From contig CBCPKK010000034.1 in assembly GCA_965119215.1 (NCBI GenBank), positions 8,757-72,756 on the forward strand: a stretch of 64,000 nucleotides of DNA, given 5' to 3'. How positions within the stretch are numbered: position 1 is the stretch's first letter; each line of letters begins with the position of its first letter. Source of the DNA: Buttiauxella sp965119215. Lineage in GTDB: Bacteria; Pseudomonadota; Gammaproteobacteria; Enterobacterales; Enterobacteriaceae. The notes under the pieces are model-generated. The model was not told the DNA's origin, ran no database searches, and worked only from the letters and a program-made list of their open reading frames with translations. Both the position numbers and the translations under genes were made by a program. Below, in pieces: positions 1 to 8,093 of the stretch.

Positions 1-905
1 TGATCGTCACTCATAATTGGAGAGGATTTCAGCAGAATATGGCGAGCGTGAACTTCAGTCACAGAAATGCTCTGGCTCTGGCCACGCAGATCGTTCACTT
101 TCAGGATGTGGAAGCCAACGCCTGAACGAATCGGACCGATTACGTCACCTTTTTTCGCGGTGCTTAATGCCTGAGCGAAAATAGACGGTAATTCCTGAAT
201 GCGACCCCAACCCATTTGACCGCCTTTCAACGCTTGCTGGTCAGCAGAGTAGGTGATTGCCAGCTTGCCAAAATCCGCACCGCTTTGCGCTTGCGAAGCG
301 ACATCACGCGCTTGTTTTTCCGCATCATCTACCTGAGTAGAAGTCGGGTTTTCCGGCAATGGAATCAGGATGTGGCTGAGGTTAAGTTCGGTGCTGCTGT
401 CGTTCTGGCTACCCACTTGCTGAGCAAGAGATTCGACTTCTTGCGGCAATATAGAAACGCGACGACGAACTTCGTTATTACGGACTTCCGAAATCGTCAT
501 CTCTTTACGGATTTGAGCACGGTAAGAATTGTAATTAACGCCATCATAAGCCAGACGGCTACGCATCTGATCCATGCTCATTTTGTTCTGTGCGGCGATA
601 TCAGCGATGGCTTTATCAACCTGATCATCGGTCACTTTGACGCCCATCTTCTGGCCCATCTGCAGGACGATTTGGTCCATGATCAGACGTTCCAGAACCT
701 GGTGGCGCAAGGTCGCGTCGTCAGGAAGTTGCTGGCCCGCTTGCTGGGCACCTGTTTTCACTGACTGCATCATGCCGTCAACATCACTTTCCAGTACCAC
801 ACCGTTATTCACCACGGCTGCAACTTTGTCGACCACTTGTGGGGCCGCGAAAGAGGTATTCGTCGCCAGGACGATACCAAGAAGCAGCGTTCTCCAATTC
901 TTCAT
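1..905 (-). CDS. surA: SurA periplasmic chaperone / peptidyl-prolyl isomerase (N-terminal part, cut by window edge)
   Basis: The frame opens with ATG at 905 and runs off the left edge after about 301 codons, roughly the first 70% of a protein of about 430 residues. A typical signal peptide (residues 1-20, ending NTSFA before APQV) sends it to the periplasm. It is followed by the N-terminal chaperone domain and the first parvulin domain, which begins near residue 170 at LNLSHILIPLPENP. The second parvulin domain is just starting (HARHILLKSSP) when the window ends. SurA assists folding of outer-membrane proteins, including LptD, whose gene lies directly upstream in the same orientation with a 55-bp gap, as in E. 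coli. No stop or frameshift is visible in the part present. Confidence 0.97.
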   Translation of the reverse strand, partial: MKNWRTLLLGIVLATNTSFAAPQVVDKVAAVVNNGVVLESDVDGMMQSVKTGAQQAGQQLPDDATLRHQVLERLIMDQIVLQMGQKMGVKVTDDQVDKAIADIAAQNKMSMDQMRSRLAYDGVNYNSYRAQIRKEMTISEVRNNEVRRRVSILPQEVESLAQQVGSQNDSSTELNLSHILIPLPENPTSTQVDDAEKQARDVASQAQSGADFGKLAITYSADQQALKGGQMGWGRIQELPSIFAQALSTAKKGDVIGPIRSGVGFHILKVNDLRGQSQSISVTEVHARHILLKSSPIMSDD

Positions 906-960
906 ACTTTTTCCATTTTACTTAGCCGCAAAGCGGGTTGCTAATTCTAGTCAAAGTGAA

Positions 961-3315
961 TTACATCGAGCTCTGATACGGCAGAATGTTCGAACGCAAC
1001 ATTTGCTGTGTGCCCAGGCCGTAGTTGGAACTCAGGCCACGTAACTCGATGTTAAAGCCAATTACGTTATCGTATTTGCTTTGGTCGTTTTCCCAGCCGT
1101 TAATTTTGCGCTCGTAACCAACACGGATCGCATAACAGCAAGAGCTGTACTGCACTGCCAGCATGGAGTCAGCGGTTTGTTGCGCCTTGGTGTCGTAGTA
1201 ATATGCACCGACGACAGACCAGCGATCAACGATCGGCCAACTTGCTGCCATACCTACTTGTGATATGCCATCTTTATACTGTGCCGCATCAGTATTAATG
1301 CCTGGGATTGTTGCACTAATATATTCAGGGCTTGCGTAACGGTAGCTGAACTGCACCAGACGATCGTTGTCTTTGCGGTATTCAACGACGCCGTTGCCGG
1401 TCGCTACGTTATCCAGACGCGTATCGTACTGCAAGCCACCCCGTAAACCCCAACGATCCGTCATACGCCAGTAGGTATCACCAGCCCACACAACAGAGCC
1501 CGTTTCGTCACCTTTTTCACTGGTTATAGTTTCATCACCGGTGCGGGATTTCGTGAAGTAGTAGATTTGACCCACAGAAACGTTAAAACGTTCAACGGCT
1601 GCGTCATCATAAACGCGAGTTGTTACGCCAGTCGTTACCTGATTGGCCGATGCAATACGGTCAAGCCCGCCGTAACTGCGGTCACGGAACAAACCGTTGT
1701 AGTCAGATTGCAGCAATGCGGAGTCGTAGTTGTTGATATTGCTCTGATCGCGGTATGGCACATACAGGTACTGTACACGCGGTTCCAGGGTTTGAGCCCA
1801 ACCTGCGGCAGAGTCCATATCGCGGTCGAATATCAGCTTTCCGTCCATTTTGAACTGCGGCAGGGTACGGTTCACCGAGCCATCAAGTTGATTGTTCGGG
1901 TTGGCTGCATTGTAAGTATCCAAATTGGTCTGCTGATAATGCGTCGCCATCAATTTGGTTTCAGTGTTCAGACTTGCCCAACCGTTTGACAGAGGCAAAC
2001 TAATCACGGGTTCAATATGAAGACGCGTTGCTTCAGGCTGATCGCTGCTCACGTTGGTGAAATGCACCGCCTGGCCATAAATACGCGTATCAAACGGCCC
2101 AACATCATTTTGATAATAATTCATATCAAGCTGCGGCTGTGCACTGTATGAATTATTTCCGCGTTGAGAATCAAAGACCTGGAACTGTTTTGTCGCAAGC
2201 GTGGCGTCAAAGTTTTCAACGGCGTAGCCAACGCTAAATTTCTGCGTAGCATAGCCGTCAGTACTGGAACCGTACTTAGATGTGAAATCGTTAAAGTAAC
2301 TTGGATCGCTGACTTTGGTGTAGTCGATATTAAAGCGCCACACCTGGTCCATCACACCACTATGGTTCCAGTAGAATAACCAGCGTCGTTCATCCCCTTC
2401 CGGATTTTTAGCCGTATCATCTTTATATTCGCTATCTGACAACAGATAGTCGAATTCCATGACGCCGGCACCAGCCTTGGTCAGGTAACGGAATTCGTTT
2501 TGCCATTGTGTGCCACGTTGTTCCATATAATGCGGAGTGATCGTGGCATCAAAGTTTGGTGCAATGTTCCAGTAATATGGCAGTGTAAACTCAAAGCCAT
2601 TATTGGAACTGTACTTCGCACTTGGGATCAGGAAACCTGAACGGCGTTTATCGCCAATGGGCAACTGCAGGTAAGGGCTATAAAAGACCGGAACCGGGCC
2701 CAATTTAAAACGGGCATTCCAGATTTCTGCGACTTGTTCTTCTCTGTCCTGAATCACTTCACTGCCCACAACACTCCAGGTATTCGAACCCGGCAAGCAG
2801 GAGGTAAATGTGCCATTTTCCAGAATGGTGTAGCGATTGTCGCTACGCTGTTTCATTAAATCGGCAGTACCACGCCCCTGACGATCTACCATTTGGTAGT
2901 CACCTTTCCAGACGTTGGTATCTTTGGTATTCAGGTTAGACCAGGCTTTTGGCCCTTTAAGAATGATCTGATTATCGTCGTAGTGTACGTTGCCCACGGC
3001 ATCGACAGTACGAACAGGATCGGGTTGGCCTTCAACCTGCTTTTGGTGCAACAGAACTTCGTCAGATTGCAGGCGGCTATTGCCTTGCTGTATATCAACA
3101 TTGCCACTAAATACCGCATCGTCAGGATAATTTCCTTTTGCGTGATCGGCATTTATAGTAACAGGCAGATTGTTGGTGTCCCCTTCAACCAATGGGCGGT
3201 TGTAGCTTGGGATACCAAGCATGCACTGCGAAGCTAGATCGGCAGCCATACCTTGTTGACTATACAGCGCTGCGCCAATCAAGGTGGCCAGCAAGGTGGG
3301 AATACGTTTTTTCAT
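961..3315 (-). CDS. lptD: LptD, LPS-assembly outer-membrane translocon
   Basis: A 784-residue protein, the same length as E. coli LptD. The start at 3315 (MKKRIPTLLATL) gives a clean 24-residue signal peptide ending QQGMA; the frame is open nine codons further upstream, but that would precede the signal peptide. The periplasmic jellyroll (OstA) domain follows, then a large beta-barrel. The disulphide cysteines are present: Cys31 (ASQCMLG), one in SCLPGS near 174, and the adjacent pair in YSSCCYA near 724-725. LptD with LptE inserts lipopolysaccharide into the outer leaflet. It is essential in E. coli and lies upstream of surA, probably in one transcript. Confidence 0.98.
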   Translation of the reverse strand: MKKRIPTLLATLIGAALYSQQGMAADLASQCMLGIPSYNRPLVEGDTNNLPVTINADHAKGNYPDDAVFSGNVDIQQGNSRLQSDEVLLHQKQVEGQPDPVRTVDAVGNVHYDDNQIILKGPKAWSNLNTKDTNVWKGDYQMVDRQGRGTADLMKQRSDNRYTILENGTFTSCLPGSNTWSVVGSEVIQDREEQVAEIWNARFKLGPVPVFYSPYLQLPIGDKRRSGFLIPSAKYSSNNGFEFTLPYYWNIAPNFDATITPHYMEQRGTQWQNEFRYLTKAGAGVMEFDYLLSDSEYKDDTAKNPEGDERRWLFYWNHSGVMDQVWRFNIDYTKVSDPSYFNDFTSKYGSSTDGYATQKFSVGYAVENFDATLATKQFQVFDSQRGNNSYSAQPQLDMNYYQNDVGPFDTRIYGQAVHFTNVSSDQPEATRLHIEPVISLPLSNGWASLNTETKLMATHYQQTNLDTYNAANPNNQLDGSVNRTLPQFKMDGKLIFDRDMDSAAGWAQTLEPRVQYLYVPYRDQSNINNYDSALLQSDYNGLFRDRSYGGLDRIASANQVTTGVTTRVYDDAAVERFNVSVGQIYYFTKSRTGDETITSEKGDETGSVVWAGDTYWRMTDRWGLRGGLQYDTRLDNVATGNGVVEYRKDNDRLVQFSYRYASPEYISATIPGINTDAAQYKDGISQVGMAASWPIVDRWSVVGAYYYDTKAQQTADSMLAVQYSSCCYAIRVGYERKINGWENDQSKYDNVIGFNIELRGLSSNYGLGTQQMLRSNILPYQSSM

Positions 3316-3498
3316 ACGTGTTATTCGTTGTTCCATCATCAATGGCTTAGCGTCGGCAAACGGTCTGAGACTAACGTACTCATCACCACAGCGCTAGTAT
3401 TAATCCAGCCCGTTCAGCAGTCTGCCGTTAGGCGCTGCTATCAATGGCGGGTATGATAAAGCAAATTCTAGCCGACAGCATGACGATTTGGGGAGTAT

Positions 3499-4305
3499 AT
3501 GCAGTATTGGGGTAAAGTACTCGGTGTCGCAATAGCACTTATTATGGGCGGTGGCTTCTGGGGCGTGGTGATAGGGTTACTGGTTGGTCATGCCATCGAC
3601 AAGGTGCGCAGCCGTCGTCAATCCTGGTTTTCTAACCAGCAACAGCGCCAGTCACTGTTCTTTAGCACCACATTTGAAGTGATGGGCCATCTGACCAAGT
3701 CAAAAGGGCGTGTCACGGAAGCGGATATCCAGATTGCATCGCTATTAATGGATCGTATGCAATTACATGGTGATGCACGCAGCGCCGCTCAGCATGCGTT
3801 TCGTGTAGGTAAAGAGAATGGTTATCCGCTACGTGAAAAAATGCGTCAGTTACGCAGCGTATGTTTTGGGCGCTTTGACCTGATTCGGATGTTTCTTGAA
3901 ATTCAAATCCAGGCGGCATTTGCTGACGGTTCTCTGCATCCTAACGAACGGGAAGTGCTGTACGTTATCGCAGAAGAGCTGGGCATTTCACGCATGCAGT
4001 TCGATCAATTCTTACGCATGATGGAAGGTGGCCAGCAGTTCGGCGGTGGCTACAACCAATCGCAGGGTGGTTTCCAGCAACAGCGCGGGCCAACGCTTGA
4101 AGATGCTTGTAATGTGCTGGGCGTCAAAAGCAGCGATGATGCCACCACCATTAAACGCGCGTACCGTAAATTAATGACTGAGCATCACCCGGACAAACTG
4201 GTTGCGAAAGGTTTGCCGCCAGAAATGATGGAGATGGCTAAGCAGAAGGCGCAGGACATTCAGAAAGCGTACGATCTGATTAAGACGGCCAAAGGATTTA
4301 AATAA
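3499..4305 (+). CDS. djlA: DjlA, membrane-anchored DnaJ-like co-chaperone
   Basis: 268 residues (E. coli DjlA 271). One N-terminal transmembrane segment rich in glycine (about residues 7-33) anchors it in the inner membrane. A central TerB-like helical domain follows, then a glutamine/glycine-rich linker (about 174-197) and a C-terminal J domain with HPD at residues 230-232, the motif that stimulates DnaK ATPase. This type III DnaJ influences Rcs phosphorelay signalling in E. coli. It is divergent from lptD with a 183-bp shared upstream region, and converges on rluA with a terminator hairpin between them. Confidence 0.97.
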   Translation: MQYWGKVLGVAIALIMGGGFWGVVIGLLVGHAIDKVRSRRQSWFSNQQQRQSLFFSTTFEVMGHLTKSKGRVTEADIQIASLLMDRMQLHGDARSAAQHAFRVGKENGYPLREKMRQLRSVCFGRFDLIRMFLEIQIQAAFADGSLHPNEREVLYVIAEELGISRMQFDQFLRMMEGGQQFGGGYNQSQGGFQQQRGPTLEDACNVLGVKSSDDATTIKRAYRKLMTEHHPDKLVAKGLPPEMMEMAKQKAQDIQKAYDLIKTAKGFK

Positions 4306-4312
4306 AGATAAA

Positions 4313-4337
4313 GCCTCTCGATTGAGAGGCTTTTTTT
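4313..4337 (+). terminator. Intrinsic terminator of djlA
   Basis: Seven-base-pair stem GCCTCTC (4313-4319) with GAGAGGC (4324-4330), a four-base loop and seven T residues (4331-4337). It lies 8 bp after the djlA stop, and its T-run overlaps the rluA stop region, separating the two convergent genes. Confidence 0.85.
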
Positions 4338-4995
4338 AGAAGTCAGCCGGTACGCGAAACGTCATTGGCGTTCCATACTCAGGGTGAGTAATGGTCAGCA
4401 TTTCGGCATGGAGCTGCAAACGCGGCGCTAATGCCAGCGCTTCCGGCGATGCATAAAAGCGATCACCCAGAATAGGGTGACCCAGCGCCAGCATATGCAC
4501 ACGTAACTGATGCGAGCGCCCGGTAATCGGTTTTAGCTGCACACGCGCAGTGTTATCTGCTGCATACTCCAGAACCTGATATTCCGTTTGCGCCGCCTTG
4601 CCGGTTTCATAACACACTTTCTGCTTTGGCCGATTCGGCCAGTCACAAATGAGCGGTAAATCCACCAGGCCTTCTTCTGGCTGAGGATGACCCCATACCC
4701 GCGCCACATATTGCTTCTTCGGCTCACGTTCCCGGAATTGACGTTTCAGCTCACGTTCTGCGGCTTTGGTCAGCGCAACGGCAATCACGCCGCTAGTCGC
4801 CATATCCAGACGATGTACGGATTCAGCCTGCGGGAAGTCGCGTTGAATACGCGTCATCACGCTGTCTTTATGCTCATCCAGTCGTCCTGGAACGGACAAC
4901 AACCCCGAAGGCTTGTTGACCACCATAATGTGTTCATCCTGATAAAGGATGACCAGCCACGGCTCGAGTGGCGGGTGATAGGGTTCCATAATCAT
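4336..4995 (-). CDS. rluA: RluA, dual-specificity rRNA/tRNA pseudouridine synthase
   Basis: 219 residues, identical in length to E. coli RluA and closely similar throughout. The catalytic aspartate is D64 in HRLDMATSG, the signature of the RluA family. The enzyme makes pseudouridine at position 746 of 23S rRNA and position 32 of several tRNAs. Its start codon overlaps the last base of rapA (4995), so the two are translationally coupled, as in E. coli. Confidence 0.97.
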   Translation of the reverse strand: MIMEPYHPPLEPWLVILYQDEHIMVVNKPSGLLSVPGRLDEHKDSVMTRIQRDFPQAESVHRLDMATSGVIAVALTKAAERELKRQFREREPKKQYVARVWGHPQPEEGLVDLPLICDWPNRPKQKVCYETGKAAQTEYQVLEYAADNTARVQLKPITGRSHQLRVHMLALGHPILGDRFYASPEALALAPRLQLHAEMLTITHPEYGTPMTFRVPADF

Positions 4996-7901
4996 TACTG
5001 GTGCGTCACCACAATCAGACGCAACGCGTCCAGTCGCCAGTTAGCCTGTGCGAGGCTTTCCAACACTTGCTGACGATTGCTTTCGATAGCTTCGAGTTCA
5101 TCATCACGAATGTTTGGGTTAACCGCTTTCAGCGCTTCCAGACGAGAAAGCTCCGAACTCAGTTTCTCATCGGCTTCTTCACGAGCTGCTTTAATCAGCA
5201 CTTGTGCTTCGGCTTCAACTTTTTCTTCCGCCAGTTGCAAAATGGCATGAACGTCAGACTGAACCGCATTTACCAGCTTACTACCGGTATGACGATTCAC
5301 CGTGCTGAGTTGGCGGTTGAAACTTTCAAACTCGACCTGGGCGGCAAGGTTAGTGCCGTTTTTGTCCACCAGCATACGAACCGGCGTTGGCGGCAGGAAG
5401 CGGTTGAGCTGCAATTGCTTCGGCGCTTTGGCCTCCACGACATACACCAGTTCCAGCAACAGCGTTCCGACTGGCAGCGCTTTATTTTTCAGCAAAGACA
5501 GTGCACAGCTACCTGTATCGCCAGAAAGAATCAGGTCCAGACCATTACGGATGATCGGGTGTTCCCATGTCACAAATTGCGCATCTTCACGCGACAGCGC
5601 CACATCACGTTCAAACGTAATGGTGCAGCCATCTTCAGGAAGACCAGGGAAATCTGGCACCAGCATGTGGTCGCCTGGCGTTAACACCACCATATTGTCG
5701 CCACGGTCGTCCTGATTAATGCCGACAATATCGAACAAGTTCAGTGCGAAACTCACCAGGTTGGTGTCGTTATCTTGCTCAGAAATCGCCTGAGCCAGCG
5801 CTTGTGACTTCTCGCCGCCGTTAGAATGGATTTCCAGCAGACGGTCACGGCCCTGTTCGAGCTGAATTTTTAGCGCATCATGCTGTTCACGGCATTGTTT
5901 GATAAGCGCATCAAAACCGTCTGTATTTTCAGGCGCGGCCAGATACTCAACCAGTTGCGGATACACGTTGTCGTAAATCGCGCGACCGGTTGGGCAGGTG
6001 TGCTCAAATGCATCCAGGCCTTCGTGGAACCACTTCACCAACACTGATTGTGCGGTTTTTTCCAGATACGGAACATGAATCTGAATATCGTGCGCCTGGC
6101 CGATACGGTCCAGACGGCCAATACGTTGTTCCAGCAAATCCGGGTTAAACGGCAGGTCAAACATCACCAGATTACTGGCGAACTGGAAGTTACGGCCTTC
6201 GGAACCAATCTCGGAGCACAGCAATACCTGAGCACCGGTATCTTCTTCGCCAAACCAGGCTGCGGCGCGGTCACGTTCGATAATCGACATGCCTTCATGG
6301 AACACGGCCGCACGAATACCTTCGCGCTCACGCAGCACTTGCTCAAGCTGCAATGCGGTGGCGGCTTTCGCACAAATCACCAGCACCTTGTGAGAGCGAT
6401 GACTGGTCAGATAACCCATCAGCCATTCAACGCGCGGGTCGAAGTTCCACCACGTGCCGCTATCACCTTCAAATTCCTGGTAAATTTGCTCCGGGTAGAG
6501 CATGTCGCGAGCTCGTTCTTCTACAGACTTACGTGCCGCCATAATACCGGACACTTTAATCGCGGTTTGATACTGCATCGGCAGCGGCAAACGGATGGTA
6601 TGCAGTTCGCGTTTCGGGAAGCCTTTCACGCCATTACGAGTGTTACGGAACAACACACGGCTGGTGCCGTGGCGGTCCATCAGCATGGAAATCAGTTCCT
6701 GACGCGCCGCGTTGCTGCCTTCACGGTCGCTGTTCGCGGTTTGCAGCAGAGGTTCTATGTCCTGCTCGCCAATCAGTTCGCTTAACATGTTGAGCTGATC
6801 GTTAGTCAGGTGGTTGCCTGCCAGCAGCAGTGAAACGGCATCGGCTACCGGACGGTAATGCTGTTGCTCTTCAACAAACTGCTCGAAATCGTGGAAGCGA
6901 CTTGGGTCCAGCAAACGCAAACGCGCGAAGTGGCTTTCCATACCAAGCTGCTCAGGTGTGGCGGTTAACAGCAAGATCCCTGGAATATGTTCGGCGAGCT
7001 GCTCAATGGCTTGATATTCGCGGCTTGGCGCCTTCTCGCTCCACACCAGGTGGTGAGCTTCATCAACCACCAACATATCCCACTCGGCTTCACACAGATG
7101 CTCAAGACGTTGCTTGCTGCGGCGCACGAAATCCAGCGAACAGATAACCAGTTGTTCTGTTTCGAATGGGTTATCGCTGTCGTGCTGGGCTTCGGCGTAG
7201 CGCTCGTCATCAAACAGGGCGAAACGCAGGTTGAAGCGGCGGAGCATTTCAACCAGCCACTGATGTTGCAGAGTTTCTGGCACCACGATTAATACGCGTT
7301 CAGCGCTGCCAGCCAGCAGTTGCTGGTGCAAAATCATCCCGGCTTCAATGGTTTTACCTAAACCTACTTCGTCAGCCAGTAATACGCGTGGCGCGTGGCG
7401 ACGACCCACATCGTGGGCAATATTGAGCTGGTGCGGGATCAGGCTGGTGCGCATGCCGCGCAGGCCGCTCCAGGGCTGGCGATACTGCTCGCTTTGGTAA
7501 ACGCGAGAGCGGTAACGCAGGGCGAAACGGTCCATTCGGTCAATCTGGCCAGCAAAAAGACGGTCTTGCGGCTTACTGAACACCAATTTGCTGTCCAGGA
7601 AAACTTCGCGCAGCATCGTACCGGCTTCTTCGGTATCCAGACGAGTACCGATGTAGGCAAGCAAACCATTTTCTTCTTTAACTTCATCAACTTTTAGTTG
7701 CCAGCCTTCATGGCTGGTGACGGTATCACCCGGATTAAACATCACGCGTGTGATAGGCGAGTCATTTCTGGCATACAGGCGATTTTCACCGGTGGCCGGG
7801 TAGAGCAGGGTTACCATTCGTGTGTCTAAAGCGACCACAGTTCCCAGTCCCAGTTCGCTTTCGGTATCGCTGATCCAACGTTGACCAAGTGTAAAAGGCA
7901 T
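4995..7901 (-). CDS. rapA: RapA, RNA polymerase-associated Swi2/Snf2-type ATPase
   Basis: 968 residues, the same length as E. coli RapA. N-terminal Tudor-like segment (MPFTLGQRWISDTESELGLG), helicase lobe 1 with the ATP-binding motif DEVGLGKT near residue 180 and DEAHH near 280, then lobe 2 with SEIGSEGRNFQ and the arginine-finger motif QRIGRLDRIGQ. RapA binds core RNA polymerase and promotes its recycling. It ends overlapping the rluA start by one base. The 163-bp gap upstream toward polB contains a candidate small ORF on the opposite strand. Confidence 0.98.
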   Translation of the reverse strand: MPFTLGQRWISDTESELGLGTVVALDTRMVTLLYPATGENRLYARNDSPITRVMFNPGDTVTSHEGWQLKVDEVKEENGLLAYIGTRLDTEEAGTMLREVFLDSKLVFSKPQDRLFAGQIDRMDRFALRYRSRVYQSEQYRQPWSGLRGMRTSLIPHQLNIAHDVGRRHAPRVLLADEVGLGKTIEAGMILHQQLLAGSAERVLIVVPETLQHQWLVEMLRRFNLRFALFDDERYAEAQHDSDNPFETEQLVICSLDFVRRSKQRLEHLCEAEWDMLVVDEAHHLVWSEKAPSREYQAIEQLAEHIPGILLLTATPEQLGMESHFARLRLLDPSRFHDFEQFVEEQQHYRPVADAVSLLLAGNHLTNDQLNMLSELIGEQDIEPLLQTANSDREGSNAARQELISMLMDRHGTSRVLFRNTRNGVKGFPKRELHTIRLPLPMQYQTAIKVSGIMAARKSVEERARDMLYPEQIYQEFEGDSGTWWNFDPRVEWLMGYLTSHRSHKVLVICAKAATALQLEQVLREREGIRAAVFHEGMSIIERDRAAAWFGEEDTGAQVLLCSEIGSEGRNFQFASNLVMFDLPFNPDLLEQRIGRLDRIGQAHDIQIHVPYLEKTAQSVLVKWFHEGLDAFEHTCPTGRAIYDNVYPQLVEYLAAPENTDGFDALIKQCREQHDALKIQLEQGRDRLLEIHSNGGEKSQALAQAISEQDNDTNLVSFALNLFDIVGINQDDRGDNMVVLTPGDHMLVPDFPGLPEDGCTITFERDVALSREDAQFVTWEHPIIRNGLDLILSGDTGSCALSLLKNKALPVGTLLLELVYVVEAKAPKQLQLNRFLPPTPVRMLVDKNGTNLAAQVEFESFNRQLSTVNRHTGSKLVNAVQSDVHAILQLAEEKVEAEAQVLIKAAREEADEKLSSELSRLEALKAVNPNIRDDELEAIESNRQQVLESLAQANWRLDALRLIVVTHQ

Positions 7902-8012
7902 AAGATTTCGGCTCTATTATCAGTGACTAAGATTTGCAGGCAATAGTAAAACGACCGCGCGCAAAGGGGGCGGTAGCTCAAAAGTAGATTTAGGATGATT
8001 CAGGAGGGCGCT

Positions 8013-8093
8013 ATGGTACTGGAAGGAAACGCATTCGTCACCTCTTCGTCGTACTTCAAGCCTATTAAAATAGCCCTAATTGCCCTGTCATAA
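8013..8093 (+). CDS. Candidate 26-residue small protein, antisense to the 3' end of polB
   Basis: ATG at 8013 is preceded by a strong Shine-Dalgarno AGGAGG (8002-8007) at five-base spacing. The frame stays open for 26 codons (starts MVLEGNAFVTSSSYF, ends in a short hydrophobic tail IKIALIALS) to TAA at 8091. It lies in the rapA-polB gap, pointing away from rapA, and its last 29 bases overlap the polB stop region antisense. I do not recognise the peptide. The only support is the ribosome-binding site and the short open frame; no promoter was identified. Confidence 0.3.
   Translation: MVLEGNAFVTSSSYFKPIKIALIALS

Noticed and set aside
216..764. Open frame of 182 codons on the forward strand within surA
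   Set aside because: It is antisense to a clear surA coding sequence, has no known motif, and arises from the codon bias of the real gene; the same holds for the many other antisense frames in lptD, rapA, polB, speA, tktA and tdcE.
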